This document shows, in pieces, positions 24,032-35,519 of a stretch of DNA of 64,000 nucleotides. The notes beneath the pieces were generated by a model that saw nothing but the letters and a program-made list of their open reading frames with translations, was not told where the DNA came from and searched no databases. This DNA comes from Chondrosia reniformis (lineage: Eukaryota > Porifera > Demospongiae > Chondrillida > Chondrillidae). The stretch spans positions 6,016,501 through 6,080,500 of the forward strand of contig OX359192.1 in the NCBI GenBank assembly GCA_947172415.1, given 5' to 3'. How positions within the stretch are numbered: position 1 is the stretch's first letter; every line of letters starts with the position of its first letter. Made by a program: the position numbers and the translations under genes.

Positions 24032-25012
24032 ATGGAGAATCTCACTGATGGAAATGGTGTGATGATTGTGAATTCAACACTTAGTCTTAGAGTTCCTGGA
24101 TTTACAAGTTTCAATTTATTGATGCTCATATTGATATTGGTGCCAAGTATTTTCCTCAACATCATTACTCTTCTTGGGCTTATACTTGATCCTGTGTCAC
24201 CATCTCAAATTCGCATCCTTCTTGGAAACATCATTTCTGCAGGAATACTGGTTGGAATGGCACAAGTATTGCAGCATTTAACAGCAATTGTTCTCTCCCA
24301 AACTAGTCTTCCTCCTCCAAACTCACCACTCTGTGAAATAGTGACTGCAACCATGCTGACTGCAAGTGGAGTCCGGTTGGTGTTTTCTCCATTCTTTTCG
24401 ATTGTAGTGTACATTCTTATCAAGCACGGCTTAAAGGTAGTCAAAAAGAAGTTTATTTGTATTGCATTGGTAATAATTTGGGTCAGTTCGTTACTTCTTT
24501 CAGTACTCATTCTAATACCGCATATTGTTGGTGTTGGTTACGTAGGAGGAGCAGCTTGCCTTCCTGCAAGAAGCCCTAAATCCTTGGATGTTCTGTCATA
24601 TCTTTACTTGGCCATCTGGACCATTCCAATCGGTCTAGCCTCCATTGTTATAACAATTTCAGCACCCCTAGCTACTCTTCGTTATGTCAATAAAAACAAG
24701 CTCAGCTTAGGAGGCAAAGATGACGATTTTAAGAGAGCTATGATCAAATTGGCCGTTTTCGTCATTCTTGGAAACTTTTTCATTTGCTGTGGTCGAATTA
24801 TCCCAGCTCTTGCTAGCGTAGTCAGCATGTTAGCTTCCCCGACTCCTGTTTTCGTCTATGTAGTAGCATTTCTCATTGACGCTGCATTGCTTCCAACACC
24901 ATTATTGGTCTTATACTACCTCAAGAATACCAGGAAGGCACTAAAAAAGTTATTCACTTCATGTCAAAACAGGGAGATCAAGAAAAGGGAACAAAGCAGA
25001 AAAAAATCATGA
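24032..25012 (+). CDS. Intronless 7TM receptor-like protein, copy C (altered C-terminus)
   Basis: This is the most diverged copy, 326 residues. Changes cluster in TM5: LFYLYVAIWIIPIGL becomes LSYLYLAIWTIPIGL, followed by ASIVITIS in place of TSVITTIS. Others are E to D in MENLTEG, F to C in FFIFCGR and N to S in LANVV. One extra A in an A-run near 25007 shifts the frame, so the acidic tail of A and B is replaced by an early stop after SRKKS. The seven hydrophobic segments and the two cysteines remain, so it may still be functional with a shorter tail. Confidence 0.72.
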   Translation: MENLTDGNGVMIVNSTLSLRVPGFTSFNLLMLILILVPSIFLNIITLLGLILDPVSPSQIRILLGNIISAGILVGMAQVLQHLTAIVLSQTSLPPPNSPLCEIVTATMLTASGVRLVFSPFFSIVVYILIKHGLKVVKKKFICIALVIIWVSSLLLSVLILIPHIVGVGYVGGAACLPARSPKSLDVLSYLYLAIWTIPIGLASIVITISAPLATLRYVNKNKLSLGGKDDDFKRAMIKLAVFVILGNFFICCGRIIPALASVVSMLASPTPVFVYVVAFLIDAALLPTPLLVLYYLKNTRKALKKLFTSCQNREIKKREQSRKKS

Positions 25013-25904
25013 TAAGGAAACTAGAGACCGAGCTAGAGACAGCACTTTATCCTCATAGCTTGATTAAGAGAACGTTAAGACTAGATTTTTTAGACTGTTT
25101 ACTGGAGTTTATAAGCTACAAATGAACTTCTTTACTATAAGGTTGAGTAGTACATTGAAATACCCACACGCACTAAATTTGTGTAAAAACATATGCATGT
25201 TTATGAATAGCATGTTTTGTCTTCAACTCAACACGACACATTGATGCGAACGAGAAGCAGCGACGAATTCTTGAATTACTACGGTAATAAGTTTTTTTTT
25301 CATTTCACAACGTAATTAATCCATTTTAACGTGATCAGGCCTGCCAGCTAAGCCGCGGGGAAGGAGTGAGTCCTAACTCGTCGGTTGGCATGTGCTTAGG
25401 TTCCGAAGCTTTCCTCTATCTATGGTGCCATGGGGGAAGTGCTCACCTAATATCGATTTATCGATACCTGGAACCCGGGGAAGGACATCGTCGGTTCTTC
25501 TGCCACACTTTGCACTAGTTAGGCATTATCAACTATCCTGGCCCCAGAATGGAAGGTAACAGCAGATCTCTAAACGTGACTGTTTTTTCTCTTTTTTCCT
25601 TATCATCAGGATATCGCGATATTTGTGTTGCATGGGACCTTTTTATTTTTTTCCTACGCAACGATTTTTTCTATAATATATTAGTTAAGTTAGGATGTGT
25701 CTACACATATTTATACAATATATCATCATCCTCATCACCATCATCATTATTTAACAACAGGAATGCTACATCCACCAGAGTGGTTCTCATGCGGGTCCTG
25801 GGAGCAAGTTACAGACAAACACACAAAACAGCATAAGATAATAGTTGGAGTAAATAATTCAATATTATAAAGTTGAATTATAAGGTCATTATATATACTG
25901 CAGC

Positions 25905-26190
25905 AGCTGGTTGTAGTGATAGGCACTCTGGTACTCAAATGACAGTCTGAACTTGTTTGTACGAGGATGGGGAGATGTAACTTGTTAGCCCCTTGGGTGG
26001 ACGAGTAGAGGTGTGAGTTCTTGATAAATTTGCTGTCAGGTATATAGACAGGAGCCTGCTGGAGTAAACATCGATGCACCTGACACAGCATCTGGTTGTG
26101 GTGACATTGATGAAGGATAGTCCAGTGGAGCGACTCATACACCTTAGCAATCACTGGCCATGGGATCACAGAGATGGGTCTAATATATAT
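25905..26190 (-). mobile_element. LINE 3'-end remnant, duplicated copy 2
   Basis: Near-identical to the remnant at 22960-23230 (same LHWTILHQCHHNQML and STQGANKLHLPILVQ segments). It belongs to the tail of duplication unit C. Confidence 0.55.
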
Positions 26191-26561
26191 ATCATATATC
26201 ACTGACACAACTCTTCCAATACATATATATATTTGAGTTTATTGTGTGCACATATATACCTACCCCTATATATTAGAGATTATGCATGTAAAATTAAATA
26301 CAGTAACCGTTTTCTATTTTACTAACCAAATGTAGGCCTATATAATAATATATTATATATGATACCAAATATAAGTATACATTAATTATTTAAGCCATAC
26401 ATTTTGTATAAGATTATTGCAGCATACATAATTACAACACAGCATGTTTGCCATATTCTCTTATGACAATTAGCCATTACAATTGGTAAGTCTCATCAGT
26501 TAAGACAAATTCACTTAAATAGGTTACAACCGGATGAGTTTTACAAATTAGAATGATGTGC

Positions 26562-29500
26562 TCAATGCTTTCTATGTTTAGAACTCTTTTTATAACGGCT
26601 TCTGCTGCTACTCTCTTCTGAAGAATGTTTCAGTTTTCTTCTTTTCTCAGGTTTGCTTTTCTTGGAGGATCGCTCATCATATTCGTAATCTCTTCTTCTA
26701 TGCTTCTCTTTTCTGCTGTGTGAATGTCTATCGGAATCACTCTTTTTGAGCTTCTTTCTTGAAGATTTTTCTCCATGTCTCTTTGTGTGTCTGTGGGCCT
26801 CTGATGTATGCTTCTTCTTCTTTCGTCTCTCTAGCTTATACTCAGTTTCACTCTTGTTACTTGAGTCAATATCACTGTCTTTAGCAGAATCTGAGCTTAA
26901 ACATTCACTGGAAGATGCTTTATACTTTCTTTTCTTCTTAGCATTTGGTGAGCTATAAATAGGATTTGAAGGACTTTTTGGAGGTTCTTTTATCTCATCC
27001 AAATCTTCAGACAATGCTTTTGTCAGATCATTGCCACTTTGAGGTTGCTTTGCTATATTCACATCAGACACTTCACCTTCTTCAGATAATTCTCCCTCTT
27101 CTAAATCTACTGCATTATTGGCTTGAGGTTGTGTCTTCTCATCATATCCATCCAATTCTTCATCAACGTGAACTTGAACACCATCTGTGATGTACAAAGG
27201 ATATATGTACAGTATGTATACAATTTCCATTCATTTATACTCAAGTTACTCCCTAATCATCCTCTTACATGGATCCATTTATGTGCATATATGTAGATAC
27301 AAATCTACCTTTCTAATAACAACTCTGTAATAGTTATACACTCAGCCCTTAGGCTTTTCTTGTATTTTCACAGGATAATGCAAGCTTATTGAATTATCAG
27401 AGGGATATTGCATTGTATAACTATAATAAGAGGCCAAAGTGCCTCTTATTATAGTTAGTTATACATCAGTTGTGGAATATAATTAGCCTCAGTTGCTCCA
27501 GCAACGGGGTGTATAGAAGAAATAACATGTGTCTATGTGTACGTATGTACCCTCTTCACTGCTACCATGTGATAAAATGGTTTTGTCATCAGTACAAATC
27601 TTTGGCTTCTCTTCATCTCTCTGATAGGATTCAGCAGGAAGGTCCCCAGCATTGATCTTGCGTTCTTTAGTATCTTCAGTCAAGTGTGGGTTACCTGGGC
27701 TAATTTTTTGTTCATAATTTTCAACTTTGGATCTCATTTCTTTAGGTGAATCACCTCTATCACTAATATTTGTACTGGATGGTGAACTTTGGTTAGATCG
27801 GACGGAACACGCTGAGTCAATATCAGAGTCACGACCCGGACTCAACTGACCTTCAGCCTCATAAGAACCTTTCTCCCTTGTGGAGGACACTTCTTCGGAA
27901 CTGGATCTAGACCTCCTTCTAGTTTTGTTTTTCTTGGAGCTGCTCCTTGAAGACGCCTTTTCATGTTTTTCTTTTTTCCCCACATCTCTATGTTTCTTAG
28001 AGCTGTGTTTCTTACTACTCTTTGGAGCTGGGGATCTACTTCTAGATTTCTTGCTACTTTTGGCTCTAATGGGTGTCGGAGAAGGCGAGCTACTTCTTGA
28101 GGCTGGGGATTGTGAGTTGCTACGCATTCTTCTTTTTGATCTCTTCTTGACCTTGGTATCCCTAGAGCGTAGTTTGTAGGAACATATCACCAGTAGTGAC
28201 GTGTTTTAACAGCTTGTAACACAGAGAAAGAAAGACGTAGTTGAGAATACTTACAATTCCTTCTTCCATGCTGCTTCTTTGAGTTTCAGAAACTCCTCTT
28301 TAGATAGCATACCTTGTGGGTGGGACTGGTTTAGATCCATTGCAGAAGCAGCAGGCTTTGGAACCAAATGACTAGCTAACAGAGGACTAAAATAAGTACA
28401 ATAGAGATACATTAAAATGGATACTGTAAGATAACAAAGACCAACACAATTAGCTGCTATTAAAGGCACCAGATATGATAACATACTTTAAGGTAGGGTG
28501 AAACTGATTGGGCACCTGTGATATCATTCCTCCAAGCGTACCTGTACAACAAGTAAATGAATAATCTAAAACACCATTTTGCTGGACCTACTAGCATGAA
28601 TATGAAGCTTAGGAAACACACAAAGTATGTGTGACATGTGACTTAGGGCAAGACTAAACAGCTTTGGATGATGATAGTTAGACTTTATGCAATGTATCTT
28701 TTAAAAGGATCGTCTTTCGATTTTTAGAGCGTCTAAAGCAGTTTTGTTGTCTCTTCAGACCTTTCGACCCCGAGGGTCCTCTTCAGTGACTGATGTTGGT
28801 CTTCAGGTGTCTACTTTTATAGGCATCGGTTCCCGCTCTAAAAATCAAAAGATGATCCTTTCAAAAGATAAGTTTGATACAGTTAGAAGAAATCCATATT
28901 CTATTTATATGTTTCCCTCTCCTTCATAACTGGCAACTTAAACACTTATCTCATACGTACATAGCAAATATACAGGAAACACATGCAACAAATAAAAAAG
29001 AAAAATGACTTGAGAGCTTTCAAATTGAACAAAATTAAAAGAGAGAGGTCACACACGTGCATAAACCCACCTGCCACAAAGGGGTTGAGAGGTTGCACCA
29101 TGGGGGTGGAATGAGCAAGTCCAAGTGGAAGTCCAGTCAATGCAGGAGCTTGCAAAGCTGGACGCATGGGCGGAGCTGTAACATGAATCTGAGGTGCCAG
29201 AGATGTGACTACTGGTGGCAACTATTCAAGAAAAGAAACATTACTGTCTGTATTGGTCCTTTTATAGAGGAAGACCCATTAATGGGACATTTCCTTCAAT
29301 TACGTAAATTGCTTTTAATGACAAAATAATGGATTGAGTCATACGTGCAAGTACTAGGTTGATACATATAATTGGTATGTTAATAATATGCATTGTACAA
29401 CATTCACTGTAGCATGAAGATTCAGAGTGACTTACGGGTTGACTGACAGGAAAGGTGGTCGTGATAGGTGCAGGCTGTGAAGTGAACTTTGAAGAATCTC

Positions 29501-32500
29501 TTAACTGTTCTGAAATTAAAGTTTCATACAAATACATAACCTGTACATGTGGGGCTGTATAATAATTACATACATACCAGATGTGTTCTCAGCTGGTACA
29601 GTAGGTTCAGCTACAGTCTTTGTGACAGTCCCTGCTTCCTCTTTTGTGACCACTGATGGCTCATTTGGTACACTTGGACTGTTGGATCGAGAAGGTTCTT
29701 TGCTCTTTGATCCTCCTCCCATCTCTTCAATCTTCACCTCACTCTTCTTTGGAGGCACCAGTTTCATTCCAGGCTTCAGTTCACTCCGAAACTTCTGTGA
29801 ATACTATGTACAACAAAACCATGGCAATAACAACAGCTTGGTTACAACATCAAAGTGTCCATACGTAAGAGTGTGAGGACCATTGGATAGACTCACAGAT
29901 CTTACTCCCTTGTTGATCACAAGGTTGTCAGGTGACATAGATTTAAAGCAATTGGGACACTTGAAGTCATGTTCCAATAAATGGTTACGAATACCTGCAA
30001 TGAATATCATTAGTAAAAAAGGCATGAAGATTAAAGAAAAAAGTGACAAAAAGTTGTCCTGACAGTGTAAGAAATAATTAAGAAAAGATGAGTAAGGTGG
30101 ACTAAAATTATACGCATTTCATAGCCTTACATCCATCGCAGTAACTTTCATGACAACAAGGTATAATGACAGCATCGGTTACCAAGTTGTTACAGAGTTC
30201 ACATATCAATTCTGATGGTATCACAACTTCTTGGGAGTCTGCAGAGTCTCCTGTCCTTTCAGGTTTCTTCCTTTGGACTCCACTGAACATATCAAAGACT
30301 TACAATCAAATGAAAACATAAATTAGGTGCGGAAGACTTACAGGTCGGTTGTGAGAACCACCAGTTTTCCTTTGCTGTCCTTCATCACTCCAGGGACCAG
30401 CTTACCTATGCTTGTGAGCTGAGATTGGGGGATGCCTGTAGCAGTCTTGATGGACATTCGGTGCTCACCCTAGGTATAGCAATTAAACACATGTTGAAAT
30501 TCCTATCAAGGAACTACGTACACCAACAAAATGGACACCTTAGGTCACAAAGGTCACAAAGGTCACAAAGGTACAAATGTATACAGCACCTCAAATCAAG
30601 AGGTGGTTTGTAAAGACTACAAAGGTAATTAGTTTTCCTTCATGCATACATGGAGGATATGATGTAACATCAGAACATTATATTCAGGAAAGCTGTATCT
30701 ATAAATTATAGCTTTTCATATAAGTAGATTTGGTGCTAATTGTGTACTCATGCAGGAAACAGGAAGCACATGCAGGAAACAGGAAGCACATGCGGGAAAC
30801 AGGAAGCACATGCAGGAAACAGGAAGCACATGCGGGAAACAGGAAGCACATGCAGGAAACAGGAAGCACATGCAGGAAACAGGAAGCACATGCGGGAAAC
30901 AGGAAGCACATGCGGGAAACAGGAAGCACATGCGGGAAACAGGAAGCACTCCAGTCACTACTATATCCATGTGTATATGGAAAGAGCTCCTTAGTGATTT
31001 CAGTTGATCTGCCTCCCACCCTAGATTATTCTCAGATGTAATTCACAAGGACAACATGAATCAAACAAAACTTTTATGCATGACATTGTATGTAAGTCTC
31101 ACCCTTCCTTTAGGACACTGGTTTCGAAAGTGGTCCTTCCCTCCGCAGTTGAAGCACGTATAGTTGGGAGGTGGTTTCTGAAACCGATACTTGCCTTGAG
31201 CATAGGCTGCAGACCTGAAGGCATCAAAAATAACCATCTAAAAGGTTAAAGGTTAAAGGTTGAAGGTTGGCACTGTATTACACATGTGACAAGAATGTGG
31301 GCCTAACTCTGATGAAAGATGAAAGGAACTATGATACGGTGGCTTCATATCTGAGGTTGCCACAAAGGATTCATATGCTCATGCAGTTGGATCGGCCTAC
31401 GCACTGGGAGGTGACATTAAAATCCTTTTCAACCCTGTCCATCAAAGCCTTTAGCTTTGCTTCTTCTGATGCGTTGGCTGTTTCCAAATTGACACCCTAT
31501 CACAAAGCAACAAATACCAAAAGAATGACATATTACATTAAATTTCTGTTCTCCTTCTCTCTTCAAAGAGCAAAGAATACATTCCATCTTTTCTGATATG
31601 TACAGTTTCAAGTAACAATAAAAAAGTATGCCCAGATGTTTGTATGCATGTGTGTACGCATGCACAGAGCTGAAATCCTAGTTGTTATTTGAAAGCCAAC
31701 ATGTACTTCATCCTAAATCATAATCACTGTAAACAAAAGCCATTTAAAGAGGTGCCAATGTCTGCATATTTTAACAACAACCCACACATACTTTCCCATA
31801 AAAAAAAACAAAACAACTTGTACATTTAGAAAACAGGGAACACACAACATGCAGATGAATAGGCAGAGTAGCTCAATGTCGTGCTATTAGTATAGTCAGG
31901 TTGGCAACTTATCCACTGGTCCTCATTGTAGGAATATCAAGCATTTGGCACCCTATTCCATGACAATGACCTGTAATATGCATGAAATACCTCCTTGGTC
32001 AGGTCATGTGCTGGGATAAGTGACACCATTTTTAACAAAATAAAAAAGGTTTAAAAAAGTGTCTTGACTGAAAAAGAATGTCACAGTTTGTCACACCAGT
32101 TTTTAAGATTAAACAAGATTGTCATTCTGCTTCAATTTCCTTCTTGTTCTTTTGAGCTAAAAGCTGACATCTTTTGTCCTTCTTGTTGAAGTCTTGCGTT
32201 CCTCTCCACAATTAACAGAACTATACCTACAATGCAGATAATATAACTACCTGATTCTCAATCAAATCCTTTGCCGTCATTTCTTGGCTTTCTGAAGCTT
32301 TGATACTCTCGAGTGGTCTACAAGAGAAATTACAAATGGTCAGTAGAGTATAACCACATCTCTTAGGCGTTTCTTACCCGGCTACCAGTCGCAGAGGAAC
32401 CTTCTTCACGTATACGCTCTTGTTCCGCGGTATCATGTCCGTCTCGTCTGTGTATTCTATAGATATGGAAGGACGTAGTTTCACTTAAGGCATTTCGCAT

Positions 32501-32687
32501 TACATGAACACGTACCTTCATTTGTGTTGGCATCTATAACCTCCAGTTTGGACACCTCTGGTTTAATGTTCTTTTCCTTCATAATGAGTTCTTTAAAGTC
32601 ACCCACGGAAATATCAATTCCATCAAATCTGATTGTGTTGAACGGTTCGGCTTTTGTAGCGTAAAACTGCCATCTGATAACAGACAT
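26562..32687 (-). CDS. RBBP6: RBBP6-like DWNN/zinc-knuckle/RING E3 ligase
   Basis: RBBP6/Mpe1 proteins join the mRNA 3'-end cleavage machinery and have E3 ligase activity. Fifteen minus-strand exons (32516-32687, 32378-32456, 32251-32317, 31405-31496, 31103-31214, 30342-30469, 30131-30282, 29897-29994, 29578-29794, 29436-29509, 29071-29221, 28487-28541, 28255-28386, 27551-28161, 26562-27184) are phase-consistent and give about 920 residues. Order: ubiquitin-like DWNN domain (residues 1-82), CCHC zinc knuckle (YTCFNCGGKDHFRNQC), RING (CELCNNLVTDAVIIPCCH to FKCPNC), Pro-rich segment, LSKEEFLKLKEAAWKKEL, then a long SR/Lys-rich tail. It is shorter than the human protein (about 1,790) but has the full domain set of the family. 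It shares a 187-bp promoter region with the p40phox-like gene. Confidence 0.92.
27418..27457. repeat. Short perfect inverted repeat in RBBP6 intron 14
   Basis: Arms TAACTATAATAAGAGGC (27418-27434) and its exact complement (27441-27457) are separated by CAAAGT. They would form a 17-bp hairpin in DNA or pre-mRNA. It is probably a foldback element relic. Confidence 0.7.
28692..28895. mobile_element. Foldback (MITE-like) element F, copy in RBBP6 intron 11
   Basis: The left end AAAAGGATCGTCTTTCGATT and GAGCG have a near-exact inverted partner at the right end (CGCTC, AAAAATCAAAAGATGATCCT). The centre holds GACCCCGAGGGTCCTCTTCAG, itself partly palindromic, and the right flank GATACAGTTAGAAGAAATCC is shared with the copies at 15.5 and 48.2 kb. 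Confidence 0.7.
30753..30950. repeat. 20-bp minisatellite, about 10 copies, in RBBP6 intron 5
   Basis: The unit is AGGAAGCACATGC(A/G)GGAAAC, with A/G at one position distinguishing copies. All six frames stay open through the array on one or both strands; none is a gene. It lies between exons 30342-30469 and 31103-31214. Confidence 0.95.
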
Positions 32688-32874
32688 TTTCTAATAAGAC
32701 ACGGACAAGAAGAAGAAAGTTCCGACCGAGACGCGACCAGATCGACCATGTGCAGCTATTACGTCATCAGTTACAAATACGTCACCAAAATGTCCTTTGA
32801 CCCTAAAGGGTAGCCAAAAAGGAGCTGCCAGCGAAGAAGAGTTGCATTTATAGATCAGTGGATCGGAAAGGGTA
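32688..32874. promoter_or_regulatory. Bidirectional promoter, RBBP6-like / p40phox-like
   Basis: Only 187 bp separate the two divergent start codons. The gap contains two TACGTCA CRE/ATF-like sites (32760-32766 and 32778-32784). No TATA box is seen. Head-to-head control is inferred from spacing. Confidence 0.6.
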
Positions 32875-35326
32875 ATGCAAAGGTAAGCTAACTTAGGTTG
32901 TCAGTTCCCTAGAATTACAGTCTTTACCTTATTCTGATACAGTCCAGAAGAGCATCCAGTGTCGGTGGAAGTACGCGATGCAGAGAAACGTAAAGGGCTA
33001 TCAAAGTATTATGTAAGAAACTCTCACTGGCATACCAAGTGCTATTCAAATTGACCTCCATTCTTGTTCAGAACTCCCAAACTGCATTGACGTGTTAATA
33101 GCGACTAGGCCTATACGCGAGTTTTATCTTTCCTTATAACACAGGCTTACAGTGTAGAAGTAGAGTTAAACACTGGGACAAAATATTTCATTTTTCGAAG
33201 GTACAAGGAGTTTCATGACCTAAATCAGCGTTTGGAGGATCGCTTTCCAGTGGATGCAGGATACTTTAATAAAGAGGAGAGGACACTCCCGGAGTTACCA
33301 AAAAAGATAATATTTGGTCGAAGCGCTGTGAGGAACGTAGCCGAGCAACGCCTCCCCATTCTGGACACGTATATGAGAGTTAGTTCATTTAGAGTTCATT
33401 TAAATATAAAACTGTGTATAAGTACTTTGAGAGTCTTTGTATTAGCGGCGAGATCACAGTGACTGGTGACCAATTCATTTTCGGTTTGAGTTGTAAGATT
33501 TTGAAGTAACACCACACATCATGCTCCTAATAGGTTTGACCAGGACAAACCTATTAGGAGCATTTCGTAAGAAGTTACCTTAGTAATTTCATTTTCCTTC
33601 TTATTTTAAATGCAACCAGTAAGTAGACAAATATAAATGATTGATGATTGCCCAAATGTCTTCCTCTGTAGCATCTGTTTTCACTTCCAAATAACATTCG
33701 TTTTGACTCCATTGTTTTGTCCTTTTTGAGGCAAACAGCTCAAGACAGGTCACAGGCAGACGATAAGAACATACTTTTGGAGCAAGTTCCCATTGCCTCC
33801 TCTCCGCCCACCAGGTAAGGGATACCCTGCTGGTATTATAGGCACTCTTGTTTCAAATAACAATCATGATGTAATGGAGCATATGGACTAATCAGTGTTC
33901 GTACATTTCAACACGTTTTGTATTCTATCCTCACATCTTCTTGCATTCCTTGATAACCTCATTCACCGCTGTCACTACTGTTTCTGAACTCAGGACATTG
34001 AAATTCTATCAATAGTATTAGTAACTTGTACAAAAGATATTGTATGTTCCCGAGAGTGAAACTTTTGAGGTCTATAAAGGATAAGTCAAGATAATTAAGA
34101 CTCAGTTAGATCTCATTTATAATTCAACTGCTGAAGCCTAAGTTTTCAGTAGGTTACCTATGATTGGTATATATATCCACTAATTCATATGATAACTGTT
34201 TATTTGTGGATACATTGTAAGCTATGACAACAACATGAATTTTACCTCCTGAATGGTTTTAGATCCAAGCCAATCAAAACCCTAGCAAGTGGGAGGGTGT
34301 GCAATAAGGTTGGACCATCTTCATCTCCCAGATCACCTCTGGCAGTCTCACCTCAGAGTATAAAGCCGTCCTATCCCCCTCCACCAGCTCCCTCACCCAA
34401 ACCCAGCCACCCTCCACCTCCCAGACCCAAGGCACCCCAACGACCAAAAGCACCGCCACCCGTCATGGTAATTGTTGTTTACACAATGTATTATTCTAAA
34501 CTATATAATGTTAGTCAATGCAACTACCCATGTACAAACTTATTGTGTATGTGGCAGATTCTTGCAAGTATTTGCATTTTCAATAACAGGTGTACATAAT
34601 TCAATGTTGCTAGTTAAGCAGTTATTACCATGTTTCTACTCCAAGCACTTTCCAGTTTACACAGCTCTGAAGGTTGTCCCTCTTTACAGGTAAAACCACT
34701 GCCATTCAAACACAAACTGGAGCCCTTCAGATCCAGAATGAACAGTTATATAGTAGACACAGAAGACACTGCAGCTGGAGAATCTGTAAGTGTATGGTCA
34801 ATAATGAATTGGCTCATGCAGTTTGACCACATGTCAAAGTGTCTGTGATATACTGCTTCTGGAATGTATGAGATTTGTGTTGCTTTTTAAGGATGAGTGG
34901 GAAGATGATGAGACAAAAGGAAAGATTACAATGTACTTCAGGGGGCTGCCACGAGAACTAGAAGTTGAACCCGAGGTCATAAAGAAACCAACGTATGCAA
35001 AGCTTAGACAGGTTGTAGAGTAAGTCGGGTGCTAACTATAGAGAAGAATCTTCTTCCCGATGTAATGCTACCCTTTTCTCCTTGTTCTGCTTAGGGAGAC
35101 ACTTGTATACACCTGGGTAGTTCTCAATTATAAAGATAAAGATGGCGATCTGGTTCAACTAACAGATGAAGATGATATTAGGCTACTAAAGAAGCACTCT
35201 TGTAGAGTGAGAGGAGCCTTTGCAAGGGATCCACTGCACGCACCCTGGCCTCTGTATATCACCAAGGCAGAAGACTACTCAGTCTATAATACTCATCCAT
35301 ACCAGCAGCCTTCAAAAGCTTTCTAA
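32875..35326 (+). CDS. NCF4: p40phox (NCF4)-like PX-PB1 protein without a visible SH3 domain
   Basis: p40phox is a cytosolic regulator of the phagocyte NADPH oxidase: PX binds PI3P and PB1 binds p67phox. Exons 32875-32882 (8 nt), 32943-33012, 33145-33378, 33672-33814, 34263-34467, 34690-34785, 34892-35019, 35095-35326 give about 371 residues. PX is residues about 8-150 (VSVEVRDAEKRKGLSKYY, FIFRRYKEFHDLNQRLEDRF, LPELPKKIIFG, RLPILDTYMR). The C-terminus is PB1 with an acidic NYKDKDGDLVQLTDEDDIRL OPCA motif, then WPLYITKAEDYSVYNTHP, which matches the human p40phox ending closely. Between them, where p40phox has SH3, there is a Pro-rich stretch (SYPPPPAPSPKPSHPPPPRP) and no ALYDF-type sequence in exons or introns. 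Confidence 0.85.
33521..33563. repeat. Inverted repeat in p40phox-like intron 3
   Basis: Arms ATGCTCCTAATAGGTTTG (33521-33538) and its exact complement (33546-33563) flank a 7-nt loop. An 18-bp hairpin; likely a short foldback relic. Confidence 0.7.
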
Positions 35327-35519
35327 CTGTTTTATAATGTTTTCTATTTATTACATTTAGTTTGTATATATCATCAATGTGAAACTCAAAACACGGTATA
35401 TATATAATGTATCATAAATTTGTAATGTCTCGTGGTTTCTAATTTAGGAAACACTTTAGTCACGTGTCTCTTCAAGTATATGAACAGTGCCTCTTCAGTG
35501 TGAGGATGAGATACTAGAC

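Larger units (their letters stand above)
23384..26320 (+). repeat. Segmental duplication unit C
   Basis: The third copy starts abruptly inside RSAD1 intron 15 sequence (GTATATTGGCTTGTTTACAG, equivalent to about 20562 in unit B) and runs through the last two RSAD1 exons, the third 7TM gene, the ATCGAT-rich flank and the LINE-remnant tail. It ends near the recurring CAGTAACCGTTTTCTATT, which also marks the end of unit B at about 23380. Stretches without genes here are 23709-24031 and 25013-26320. Confidence 0.85.

Noticed and set aside
27880-28179. Leu/Phe-rich plus-strand frame
   Set aside because: It is the antisense of the SR-rich RBBP6 tail (Ser/Arg codons read as Leu/Phe/Glu), a common artefact.
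30699-31041. Cys-rich and basic repeat peptides over the 20-bp array
   Set aside because: Intronic minisatellite; frames are open on both strands only through repetition.
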